NCBI GenBank assembly: GCA_020631295.1
Contig: JAHDHN010000008.1
Coordinates: 1-13,507 of the forward strand
From: Rickettsiales bacterium
GTDB taxonomy: Bacteria > Pseudomonadota > Alphaproteobacteria > Rickettsiales > UBA8987
Length of the DNA stretch: 13,507 nucleotides
Direction of reading: 5' to 3'
In this document: positions 1 through 7,524 of the stretch, piece by piece
Layout of the letters: each line of letters opens with the position of its first letter
Numbering within the stretch: the stretch's first letter is position 1
The notes under the pieces: model-generated
What the model was told of the DNA's origin: nothing
Seen by the model: the letters and a program-made list of their open reading frames with translations, nothing else
Databases searched by the model: none
Position numbers and translations under genes: made by a program

Positions 1-1702
1 CAGAATCCAACGCCATGCCTAAGATACCACCCAGTGACGCACCAGAATCGGCAGAACCGAATTCTTCAATAGCACGGCGCTCTTCATCTTGCTCAAGCGC
101 TTTGATGGAAAGCTTCACATTACGTGTTTTAGCATCCACACCAACCACTTTGGCATCCACGCGGTCACCTTCAGAGAAACGCTCTGGACGGCACTCTACG
201 CGGTCTTTCGCAAGGTCGCTGCGGCGGATAAAGCTGGTAATACCTGTTTCGCCCACAGATACTTCCACGCCGTTATCTTGCACTTTGGTTACCGTTACTG
301 TTGCAGCAGAACCCACCTTCAGGCCGTCCATTGCTTCTTTAAACGGATCACCCGCTAGCTGCTTGATACCCAGAGATACTTTCTCTTTCTCAGGATCCAC
401 ATCCAGCACCATGGCCTTGATCTTATCGCCTTTGCTGTATTTCTTCAGCTCTTCTTCTGGCTTAGCTTCCCAAGACAGATCATTCACATGAATCAAGCCC
501 TCTGCTTCGCCAGTAAGCTTCACAAAGATACCAAAGTCAGTGATATTGGTGATTTCACCTTCAATATCAGAACCCGATGGGTGCTCGATAGAGAATGCAG
601 ACCATGGATTGTCTTGTGCTGCTTTAATGCTTAGGCCCAAACGCTGACGATCCGTATCAATCTCAGTAATTACCACAGATACTTTATCACCCTGCGCTAC
701 TAGCTTGTTCGGATGCGTGTTTTTCTTGGTCCAGCTGATATCATTGGTTGGCACCAAGCCTTCCAAATTATCTTCCACCTGTACAAACACACCAAAGTCA
801 GCCACGCTGGTTACCGTACCATCTAGCTTATCGCCTTTATTCAAACGGCTAGTGATATTATCCCATGGGTTGGCTTGAAGCTGCTTCATACCAAGAGAAA
901 TACGCTGATTTTGTTGATCAAACTTCGTTACCACACAAGTTACTTCTTGGTTCACCGCAATCACCTCTGTTGGGTGATTAATGCGACGCCATGAAATATC
1001 TGTTACGTGCAACAGACCGTCAATCGCACCTAGGTCAATAAACGCACCGTAATCAGTGATGTTCTTCACTGTACCAGTGATTTCCTTGCCCTCGTAAATA
1101 TCAGAAAGTGCTTCTGCGCGCTCTGCAGAACGTGTTTCTTCCATGATAGAACGGCGAGATACCACGATGTTACCGCGGCGCTTATCCATTTTCAAAATTT
1201 GGAATGGCTGGGTTACATTCATCAATGGCGTTGGGTCTTTCACCGGACGTACATCCACCTGAGAACCAGGCAAGAACGCTACAACACCACCAAGATCCAC
1301 GGTGAAACCGCCTTTCACGCGGCCATACATAATACCGTCCACATTTTCGTTCTTTTCATGTGACTCACTCAAGCGATCCCATGCTTCTTCACGCAAGGCC
1401 AGCTCACGGCTAATAACCGTTTCTGCTTTGCCGTTATCAATGCGCTCAAGATACACATCTACCGTAGCACCTGGTGCTACTTCATCACGCTCGGCAATGC
1501 CGAACTCACGGATATTCACGCGGCCATCTTGCTTGAAGCCAATATCCACAATCACAATGTCTTTTTCAATCGCGCGTACAACGCCTTGAATGATGGTCCC
1601 CTCTTTCAGAGAGTCAATTTCTGTTTCGCCAAGTAGTTTGGCAAAATCTTCTTCTGTTTTAAAATCCGATACAATCGGCTCGCGGTATTTAACACCTGCC
1701 AT
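1..1702 (-). CDS. rpsA: 30S ribosomal protein S1 (3' end beyond the left edge)
   Basis: Ribosomal protein S1 binds mRNA on the small subunit and helps start translation. The reading frame is open from the ATG at 1702 to the window edge, giving 567 codons. It begins MAGVKYREPIVSDFKTEEDF and holds six successive S1 (OB-fold) repeats, roughly residues 33-100, 118-184, 205-273, 290-360, 377-447 and 464-532. Repeat signatures such as GTVKNITDYGAFIDLG, GTVTSVADFGVFVQV and GEITNITDFGIFVKL are easy to read. The last visible residues (SADSGASLGGILGMALDS) match the usual end of alphaproteobacterial S1, and E. coli S1 has 557 residues, so only a few codons and the stop are probably missing. The start is supported by AAGGAA eight bases upstream. 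It lies downstream of cmk, the usual alphaproteobacterial order, but 251 bp away, so it may have its own promoter. Identity is secure. Confidence 0.97.
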   Translation of the reverse strand, partial: MAGVKYREPIVSDFKTEEDFAKLLGETEIDSLKEGTIIQGVVRAIEKDIVIVDIGFKQDGRVNIREFGIAERDEVAPGATVDVYLERIDNGKAETVISRELALREEAWDRLSESHEKNENVDGIMYGRVKGGFTVDLGGVVAFLPGSQVDVRPVKDPTPLMNVTQPFQILKMDKRRGNIVVSRRSIMEETRSAERAEALSDIYEGKEITGTVKNITDYGAFIDLGAIDGLLHVTDISWRRINHPTEVIAVNQEVTCVVTKFDQQNQRISLGMKQLQANPWDNITSRLNKGDKLDGTVTSVADFGVFVQVEDNLEGLVPTNDISWTKKNTHPNKLVAQGDKVSVVITEIDTDRQRLGLSIKAAQDNPWSAFSIEHPSGSDIEGEITNITDFGIFVKLTGEAEGLIHVNDLSWEAKPEEELKKYSKGDKIKAMVLDVDPEKEKVSLGIKQLAGDPFKEAMDGLKVGSAATVTVTKVQDNGVEVSVGETGITSFIRRSDLAKDRVECRPERFSEGDRVDAKVVGVDAKTRNVKLSIKALEQDEERRAIEEFGSADSGASLGGILGMALDS

Positions 1703-1708
1703 GGTTTA

Positions 1709-1729
1709 GTTTCCTTTATTTTTTATACG
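1709..1729 (-). promoter_or_regulatory. rpsA leader: strong RBS and a -10-like box
   Basis: Reading the minus strand towards rpsA, a TATAAA box (about 1722-1727) is followed by an A-rich leader and then AAGGAA, eight bases before the ATG. The ribosome binding site is convincing. The -10 assignment is tentative, because about 17 bp upstream I see no good -35 hexamer, and that stretch falls in the end of the palindromic repeat. Confidence 0.35.
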
Positions 1730-1742
1730 ACACTAAATATTG

Positions 1743-1833
1743 CGTCATCCCGCGACTTGATCGCGGGATCCAGAGCCACAAGCACCGCAGTGCCGCATCG
1801 CCCTGGATACCGCGGATAAACCGCGGTATGACG
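1743..1833. repeat. Dispersed palindromic repeat, full copy 1, cloverleaf-like
   Basis: This 91-bp element fills the middle of the cmk-rpsA gap. An outer stem CGTCA (1743-1747) pairs with TGACG (1829-1833). Inside are arm 1, TCCCGCGA/TCGCGGGA with loop CTTGA (1748-1768); arm 2, closed by TCCAG (1769-1773) and CTGGA (1803-1807), with a small inner hairpin GCAC/GTGC (1782-1793); and arm 3, TACCGCGG/CCGCGGTA with loop ATAAA (1808-1828). The layout resembles a tRNA cloverleaf, but it lacks tRNA consensus boxes and is not a tRNA. Repeats starting GTCATCCCGCG and containing GGGATCCAG are a known kind of intergenic palindrome in Alphaproteobacteria. A second full copy lies at 10056-10139. Confidence 0.8.
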
Positions 1834-1953
1834 AGAATTACATTATAAAATATAGATCTCTTTATTGTCATATTTCATATACAGGGCTTCAGCTGCATAC
1901 GGGTTAGTTATATGGTTAGGAATGCAAAAAAGCGGCTCTATGTTGCATAGATA

Positions 1954-2583
1954 CTAAGAAGCCACACGCTCAATCACATTCCAACAAGCTGAGAGAACTT
2001 CGGCAATTGAAAGCGTTGTGCTATCAATCACCACCGCATCCTCAGCGGGCTTTAGCGGGGCTGTGTTGCGCTGCACATCTCGTGCATCTCGCGCTTGCAG
2101 ATCCGCCAAAATCTGGGCGTATGTAACGCTTTGTTGCGCTTCTTGCAACTGTTTTGTGCGGCGCTTGGCGCGCTCTTCTACAGAGGCGGTAATAAACAGC
2201 TTCACATCCGCATCTGGGCAAATCACCGTGCCAATATCACGCCCGTCCAGCACAGCACCTTCTGGCGTGGCAGCCACATTCTGCTGCAATTGCAGCAAGC
2301 CTGCCCGCACCGCTGGCATGGCAGACACAATGCTGGCTGCCTTTCCCACCTCTTCACTGCTTAGATCATGCTGCGCAATTTCTGCAATATCAAGCTCGGC
2401 AGCCGCCTGGCCCAGCGCGCCTTCCTCTTCCATGCCTTGCAGATATTTCAGGCCCATCATGCGGTATAATTTACCCGTATCCAAATAAGGCACGCCAAGC
2501 TTCTCGGCAATTTGCCGCGCAATGGTGCCCTTGCCGCTGGCGGCTGGGCCATCCACGGCGATGAGGATGGGTTTGGATATCAT
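1954..2583 (-). CDS. cmk: Cytidylate kinase
   Basis: This enzyme phosphorylates CMP and dCMP with ATP in the cytoplasm, feeding pyrimidine nucleotides to RNA and DNA synthesis. The 209 residues are close to the usual 210-230. Visible motifs are the P-loop GPAASGKGT (residues 12-20), LDTGKLYRM (34-42; the family usually has LDTGALYR, so Lys38 is a variant), VLDGRDIGTVICPDA (111-125) and the lid/CMP-binding region RDARDVQRNTAPLKPA (165-180). The start codon overlaps the stop of the upstream glutamate-synthase-like gene as ATGA (2580-2583), and AAGG lies just before it inside that gene, so translation is probably coupled. In many Alphaproteobacteria cmk follows aroA; here it follows an unrelated gene. 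Identity is secure. Confidence 0.96.
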   Translation of the reverse strand: MISKPILIAVDGPAASGKGTIARQIAEKLGVPYLDTGKLYRMMGLKYLQGMEEEGALGQAAAELDIAEIAQHDLSSEEVGKAASIVSAMPAVRAGLLQLQQNVAATPEGAVLDGRDIGTVICPDADVKLFITASVEERAKRRTKQLQEAQQSVTYAQILADLQARDARDVQRNTAPLKPAEDAVVIDSTTLSIAEVLSACWNVIERVAS

Positions 2584-4061
2584 GCCACTGCACCTTTATG
2601 CATTTCCAACCATTCTGTGTAAGCAATAGAGCGACCATGATCCAGAATCACACGCATATGCTCTGGTGAAAGCTCACCGGCATGATTCACGCCGCACGCA
2701 TGGGCAATGCTCTGCACCTCTTTTTCCATGTTGTTGGCATAATGCGCCACGCGCTCTGCCTTGCTTTCTGGCACCAAACCACGCTGCAGCTTCGGGTCAT
2801 GCGTGGTAATGCCTGTTGGGCAGGTATTTTTGTTACAATGCAGCGCCTGAATGCAGCCCAGCGCAAACATAAATCCACGTGCGGAATTCACGCAATCTGC
2901 TCCAGCAGCCAGCGCCCAGGCCACATCCACAGGGTGAATCAGCTTGCCGCTGGCAATCAGTTTTACGCGATCACGCAAGCCAAGCTCCGTTAACAGCACA
3001 TGCGCCAACGGCAAGGTTTCACGCACCGGCATGCCCACATTATCCATCAAACTCATGGGCGCTGCACCGGTGCCTCCATCTGCACTATCAATCGTGATAA
3101 AATCTGGCGGTGACAGGCCCTCTTCCACATATGCTGCCAGCTCCTGCAACAATGCGGGACCATTAAGCACAATTTTAATACCCACCGGCTTACCGCTTAT
3201 CTCACGCATTTTCTCCAGCTTTTGCAGCAAGCGCTTTGTATCTGGCGCATCGATATGGCGATTAGGGCTCAAGGCCGCCTCTCCCTCTGGAATGCCACGA
3301 ATCTCTGCAATCTCTGGCGTTACCTTTGTCGCGGGCAGAATGCCGCCCTTGCCCGGCTTGGCACCTTGCGCCAATTTTAGCTCCAGCATTTTGATCTGCG
3401 GATTGGCGCTGACCTCTTTTAACCTATCATAATCCATGCTGCCATCTGCTGCCCGCACCCCAAAATTTCCAGTGCCGATTTGAAAGATGATATCCGCATT
3501 CGCGCCCGCCAGATGGTGCGGCGAGACACCGCCTTCGCCTGTGTTCAGCCACATGCCCGCCTTGGCAGCACCCAAGGAAAGCGCCTGCACCGCCGGTGCT
3601 GAAAGTGAGCCATAACTCATGGCAGAAATATGAAAAAAGCGCTCTGTTTCATAGGGCGCAGCACAACTGCTTACTCCGAATAAAACAGGCGCTGCAGCTG
3701 CGCGCTCCTCTGGCAATGTGGGGAAGCTGCTATTTAAGAAATACACCGTGCCGGGTTTACGCAAATCCCGCGTGGAACCAAAGGCCTGCGTGCTGCTTAT
3801 ATTCTTCGAAGCACGATACACCCAGCTGCGCTCTGCGCGGTTAAAGGGCAGCTCTTCACGGTCCAGTGCAAAGAAATATTGCCGCAAAAACGTGCCCAAA
3901 TATTCCAGAAAATACCGCCCATGCGCCAGCACCGGATAATTGCGGCGCAACGTGCTTTTCGTTTGGGTTTTATCAGCAATATACACACAAAAAAGCGCGA
4001 TAAGCAGAAGCACCAGCAATGCTGCTATTATATACCCCACCCACGCTAAGATCACCGTCAT
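2580..4061 (-). CDS. Membrane-anchored FMN-binding glutamate synthase family protein
   Basis: The 493-residue protein has one N-terminal membrane segment (about residues 3-28) followed by a domain like the FMN-binding synthase part of glutamate synthase. Visible FMN/barrel motifs are AMSYGSLSAPAVQAL (147-161), NTGEGG (173-178), QGAKPGKGG (232-240), IDSADGGTGAAP (324-335) and ASGKL (370-374). The cysteines Cys403, Cys409 and Cys414 have the C-x5-C-x4-C spacing of the [3Fe-4S] cluster ligands of GltB, followed by PTGITTHDP. It lacks the N-terminal amidotransferase domain and the C-terminal beta-helix of full GltB, so glutamine-dependent activity on its own is not expected. Stand-alone proteins of this type (for example B. 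subtilis YerD) have no settled reaction that I know of. It starts 19 bp after the 600-residue gene; no clear Shine-Dalgarno is seen before the ATG. It overlaps cmk by 4 bp. The family is firm; the function is unknown. Confidence 0.88.
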   Translation of the reverse strand: MTVILAWVGYIIAALLVLLLIALFCVYIADKTQTKSTLRRNYPVLAHGRYFLEYLGTFLRQYFFALDREELPFNRAERSWVYRASKNISSTQAFGSTRDLRKPGTVYFLNSSFPTLPEERAAAAPVLFGVSSCAAPYETERFFHISAMSYGSLSAPAVQALSLGAAKAGMWLNTGEGGVSPHHLAGANADIIFQIGTGNFGVRAADGSMDYDRLKEVSANPQIKMLELKLAQGAKPGKGGILPATKVTPEIAEIRGIPEGEAALSPNRHIDAPDTKRLLQKLEKMREISGKPVGIKIVLNGPALLQELAAYVEEGLSPPDFITIDSADGGTGAAPMSLMDNVGMPVRETLPLAHVLLTELGLRDRVKLIASGKLIHPVDVAWALAAGADCVNSARGFMFALGCIQALHCNKNTCPTGITTHDPKLQRGLVPESKAERVAHYANNMEKEVQSIAHACGVNHAGELSPEHMRVILDHGRSIAYTEWLEMHKGAVA

Positions 4062-4080
4062 GCATTAGAGTATAATCGAT

Positions 4081-5883
4081 TTACAGAGAATGACAACCAG
4101 ACTCATGGCTGTCTATTTCCTTTGCCTGCAATGTTTCCGCAATGAAATTGGCCAATGACTTACATGAAAGCTCCAATAATGTGCGGATTGCTACATTATG
4201 CGTTGTTTCATATTCCATGCGCTGCTCTTTAAAATCAGCAGCTGTATTTGCATAATTTGCAAAGCTTGTACTAAAGCCATATATTCTATCCACATCATTT
4301 AGAATTTCATATGGAATTGCAGCAAGTACATCTTGCAATGGCTTGCCTTTTGGTACTGTTTTTTTCTTTTTAAATGCATCTGTTAGACGCTTCATACCCT
4401 TACGTAGCTGATCATCACCGGCTTGTTCACCTGCAACATCACTTATAAAGAGGAAATTACCTGATACATTTCTAAACGCACTCTCTTTATTTTCAGTTGG
4501 ATTCACATAATCACGGCATAATACTGCTATGGTTTGGTTTGGATACATGCCAGCACGTTCCGAAAGCACCATAGGCAAGCTATTTACATATGCTTGAGGG
4601 TAAAGCTCGCCAACAATCTTTTCAATGCCATGAGAAGATAACAAAGAGCATGCCGACATAAAATAGTAATTCTCATTTGCAGCTCTAGGCAAAGATTCTC
4701 CAAATGTCTTTTCTAACCAGTCTTTTCTTTTGCCCTTATCCTTTGGCATGCCGGCATATTGCTCTCCATCTAGGGCAATTTCATTTATCTCTATCCTTAC
4801 ATCTCTCATATCTACATGACGCTTCAATTGCCTGCTAATCTCTTGTCCTATCCATTCCCTGTTTAAATTACCATCATCCGTGCGCAACACACCTACCGTG
4901 ATTTTTTCTACCTCTGTTTTATAAGGTGACTTCTTCTTTGCGATCGCATCACTAATATAACTTACATCAGCAGAATCATGCGCAACACGCTTTGCAGATT
5001 GTATTTCTTGGGCATGTGATGGGCAATGAATACTCAACATAGCATGTCCTAAATTATTGCTATGTGCACCACGCAACCCATGTAATGCTTCTGCCGTTAC
5101 CACTTTTACATTATGGCCCGCTTTTTCAGCCAATTCTGGAGAATGAAAGTTTAATCGTGCACGGCCAATGCCAATATCATCTAATATAGTTTGAGACGCC
5201 TTTTCAATTTGATTAGCTGAAACACCTGCCACACTTGCCAATAACGACTTACTTACATTCATGCCATCAGGCACATATGCAAAGAGCAATATATTACCAT
5301 CTCCAGCTTTATATACCCTCACCTTCCCCTCATGTGCCGTTGGATCAAAACGATATTGCCTGGCTTCTTTGCAACCATCTGTAGGCGGCTTGGCAGAAAT
5401 CACAAAGGTTGACTGCTCAGCCGTCATATTGGAATAATCACGGTTGCATATTTCATGAATGTAAGACTTGCTGGCCTTCGGAATATCTGTTTCTAGCTCC
5501 AGCGCATGCAATATAATTGCCTCTTTCACATGCGGATCATGGCGTGCCTTGTCAGCGCCAGTGCTAATATCATCTTCTGTGAGGGTAAACGCCTCCAGCA
5601 GATTTTTCTTAGTGTTTTGGGGTTGATGATTGGGCACTGCAAAACCCAAATGCACGATCAGATCATCCGCATAAGACTGCATATCTGCATCCAAACGCGC
5701 CGTTATGAAACTGCGCAGCTCATCCAATGCAGCAGGCGTTAATTGGCGCGTTTCTAGGTTAGAAAATTTAGACAGATCACAGCACAGCAATGTCTCTTTC
5801 ACCTGCGCAATAACAGCATCAGCACTCTGTGTTGCCGCATCAAAACGTACAATATTGTTCTTATCTTCGTTCAAATAGTGCAT
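4081..5883 (-). CDS. Unrecognised 600-residue protein between leuA and the GltS-like gene
   Basis: I do not recognise this protein. It is a long intact frame with a good ribosome binding site (GGAG about ten bases before the ATG), so it is very probably a real gene. There is no signal peptide and no clear membrane segment, so a soluble cytoplasmic protein is expected. By eye there may be three parts. Residues 1-150 are acidic and helical. About 158-285 is a mixed alpha/beta region with strands such as GNILLFAYVPDG (196-207), then MNVSKSLLASVAGV, faintly like aminoacyl-tRNA editing (YbaK-type) folds. About 325-490 contains strands ITVGVLRTDDG (328-338), TIAVLCRDYV (451-460) and GNFLFISDVAG (475-485). 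Lysine-rich patches occur at 316-318, 381-387 and 505-513. Cysteines are scattered and do not form a metal motif. It sits 41 bp after leuA and 19 bp before the GltS-like gene, so it is probably cotranscribed. The DNA looks more A/T-rich than its neighbours over about 4081-5400, which could mean separate ancestry. No function is claimed. Confidence 0.8.
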   Translation of the reverse strand: MHYLNEDKNNIVRFDAATQSADAVIAQVKETLLCCDLSKFSNLETRQLTPAALDELRSFITARLDADMQSYADDLIVHLGFAVPNHQPQNTKKNLLEAFTLTEDDISTGADKARHDPHVKEAIILHALELETDIPKASKSYIHEICNRDYSNMTAEQSTFVISAKPPTDGCKEARQYRFDPTAHEGKVRVYKAGDGNILLFAYVPDGMNVSKSLLASVAGVSANQIEKASQTILDDIGIGRARLNFHSPELAEKAGHNVKVVTAEALHGLRGAHSNNLGHAMLSIHCPSHAQEIQSAKRVAHDSADVSYISDAIAKKKSPYKTEVEKITVGVLRTDDGNLNREWIGQEISRQLKRHVDMRDVRIEINEIALDGEQYAGMPKDKGKRKDWLEKTFGESLPRAANENYYFMSACSLLSSHGIEKIVGELYPQAYVNSLPMVLSERAGMYPNQTIAVLCRDYVNPTENKESAFRNVSGNFLFISDVAGEQAGDDQLRKGMKRLTDAFKKKKTVPKGKPLQDVLAAIPYEILNDVDRIYGFSTSFANYANTAADFKEQRMEYETTHNVAIRTLLELSCKSLANFIAETLQAKEIDSHESGCHSL

Positions 5884-5924
5884 CTATATCATCTCCAATA
5901 TATGCACTCCCACTGCTATAGCCT

Positions 5925-7487
5925 CTAGCTTTCAACACCCGCGGTTTTTTCAGGTATGATGCGGTCACCCTCATAATTAAGCAACTTGTTCAGCGCATTT
6001 ATATAGGCCAGTGCGCTGGCAATCAAGGTGCCCGGGTTGCGCCCCACGCCATTCACCTTCACACCATCATCCGTATCCAAACGCACTTTCACATCTGCAA
6101 GCGCATCAATACCCTCCGTGTTGCCCGTTACACGGTATAAACCAAGCGTGGCATCATGCGGCACAATAGAGCGTATGGCTGCAAACATAGCTGCCACCGT
6201 GCCAGAATCCGTTGCTGTGGTAGTTTTTTCTTCACCATCTACTTGCAGCGTAAGCTCCACAGAAAAATCCGTGTCAGACCCGCCAGAGATATGCATGCCC
6301 TTAAACTGAATATGATCATTGCTGTGATCCAGCGCATGTTCGTCAATAATCGCAATAATATCATCATCATAAACATGCTTTTTGCGGTCGGCCAAATCTT
6401 TGAACTTATTAAACGCATCTTCCAACGCATTATCGCCCAAATTAAAGCCCAGCTCTTGCAGTTTATCTTTAAATGCATGACGCCCTGAATGCTTGCCCAG
6501 CACCAAGCTGTTGCGCACCAAACCTACTGTTTCTGGCTTCATAATCTCATAGGTCTCTGCATGTTTCAGCACACCATCCTGGTGGATGCCAGACTCATGC
6601 GCAAAGGCATTGGCGCCCACAATCGCCTTATTGTTCTGCACCATGAATCCTGTCACCTGCGACACTAATTTAGACGCACGCGTGATGTGTTCCGGATGAA
6701 TATGCGTATGGAACGGCAAATAATCATTACGGGTGCGGAGTGCCATCACCACCTCTTCCATGGCAGTATTACCCGCGCGCTCACCAATACCGTTGATCGT
6801 GCACTCAATTTGGCGCGCACCGGCCTGCACTGCAGCCAAAGAGTTGGCCACTGCCAAACCAAGATCATTATGGCAATGCACAGAAATAATGGCCTTATCA
6901 ATATTCGGCACACGATTTTTCAACATCGTAATCGTGTCCGCAAACTCATTCGGCACTGTGTATCCTACCGTGTCGGGAATATTGATGGTGCTAGCACCGG
7001 CCTTGATCGCCTCTTCCACTGCCTTGCACAAAAAGTCTCCGTCGCTACGCGTAGCATCCATGGGCGACCATTCCACATCGTCGCATAATTTGCGCGCCAA
7101 GCCCACACTCTCTTGAATATAGCCAATCACGTCATCACGTGTTTTCTTCAACTGATATTTAATATGAATATCGCTGGTGGACACAAACGTATGAATACGT
7201 GGTTGTTTGGCAGGCTTTAACGCCTCTGCCGCTGCTTCAATATCTCCACGGATCGCGCGTGCCAAGCTACACACGGTGGCATTCTTTGCCTGCTTGGCCA
7301 CGGCTTGCACCGCATCAAAATCCCCTTTAGAAGACACAGCAAAGCCTGCCTCAATAATATCCACGCCCATCTGGTCCAGCACTTCTGCTACCAACAATTT
7401 TTCTTGCAGTGTCATGGTTGCCCCCGGAGATTGCTCCCCATCGCGCAATGTGGTGTCAAAGATAAGTATCGGTTCTTGTGTTGTCAT
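5925..7487 (-). CDS. leuA: 2-isopropylmalate synthase
   Basis: LeuA condenses acetyl-CoA with 2-oxoisovalerate, the first committed step of leucine synthesis, in the cytoplasm. From the ATG at 7487 the protein has 520 residues, normal for the long LeuA type. The catalytic barrel shows FDTTLRDGEQSPGA (10-23), metal ligands Asp11, His204 and His206 in SVHCHNDLG, GIGERAGNTAMEE (233-245, with Asn240) and HESGIHQDG (297-305). The C-terminal part (about 390-500, with GGSDTDFSVELTL and GVGRNPGTLIASALAY) is the regulatory domain that usually gives leucine feedback inhibition. A TTG at 7496 in the same frame would add three residues; I prefer the ATG because it lies the right distance from the inferred -10. 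No leader peptide or attenuator is present, as only 23 bp separate it from the divergent kinase gene. Identity is secure. Confidence 0.96.
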   Translation of the reverse strand: MTTQEPILIFDTTLRDGEQSPGATMTLQEKLLVAEVLDQMGVDIIEAGFAVSSKGDFDAVQAVAKQAKNATVCSLARAIRGDIEAAAEALKPAKQPRIHTFVSTSDIHIKYQLKKTRDDVIGYIQESVGLARKLCDDVEWSPMDATRSDGDFLCKAVEEAIKAGASTINIPDTVGYTVPNEFADTITMLKNRVPNIDKAIISVHCHNDLGLAVANSLAAVQAGARQIECTINGIGERAGNTAMEEVVMALRTRNDYLPFHTHIHPEHITRASKLVSQVTGFMVQNNKAIVGANAFAHESGIHQDGVLKHAETYEIMKPETVGLVRNSLVLGKHSGRHAFKDKLQELGFNLGDNALEDAFNKFKDLADRKKHVYDDDIIAIIDEHALDHSNDHIQFKGMHISGGSDTDFSVELTLQVDGEEKTTTATDSGTVAAMFAAIRSIVPHDATLGLYRVTGNTEGIDALADVKVRLDTDDGVKVNGVGRNPGTLIASALAYINALNKLLNYEGDRIIPEKTAGVES

Positions 7488-7524
7488 AATACTCAACTTA
7501 TAACGCCATTATGCGTTGGCTCAA
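7476..7524. promoter_or_regulatory. Candidate bidirectional promoter for leuA and the sensor kinase
   Basis: The two start codons are 23 bp apart, so promoter elements must extend into both genes. On the plus strand TTGTGT (7476-7481), a 17-bp spacer and TATAAC (7499-7504) place a start about seven bases on, at the kinase ATG (7511). On the minus strand TTGAGC (7519-7524), a 16-bp spacer and TATAAG (7497-7502) place a start just before the leuA ATG. The two -10 boxes are the two strands of one near-symmetric segment. The -35 boxes are weak. This is inferred from consensus matching only. Confidence 0.45.

Noticed and set aside
15..491. Plus-strand frame of 158 codons at the left edge
   Set aside because: It lies antisense to rpsA, whose six S1 repeats are continuous across this stretch. 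It is serine-rich with no motif.
1743..1833. tRNA gene suggested by the cloverleaf drawing
   Set aside because: There is no 7-bp acceptor stem, no T-loop or D-loop consensus and no anticodon loop; the second copy shows it is a dispersed repeat.
1922..1950. Possible terminator after cmk: hairpin CTATG/CATAG followed by a T run on the minus strand
   Set aside because: The stem is only 5 bp and six bases separate it from the six T residues, so it does not fit an intrinsic terminator well.
4897..5400. YbaK-type aminoacyl-tRNA editing domain within the 600-residue protein
   Set aside because: The likeness is a faint strand-and-helix pattern. I could not find a conserved active-site residue, so it is kept only as something to test.
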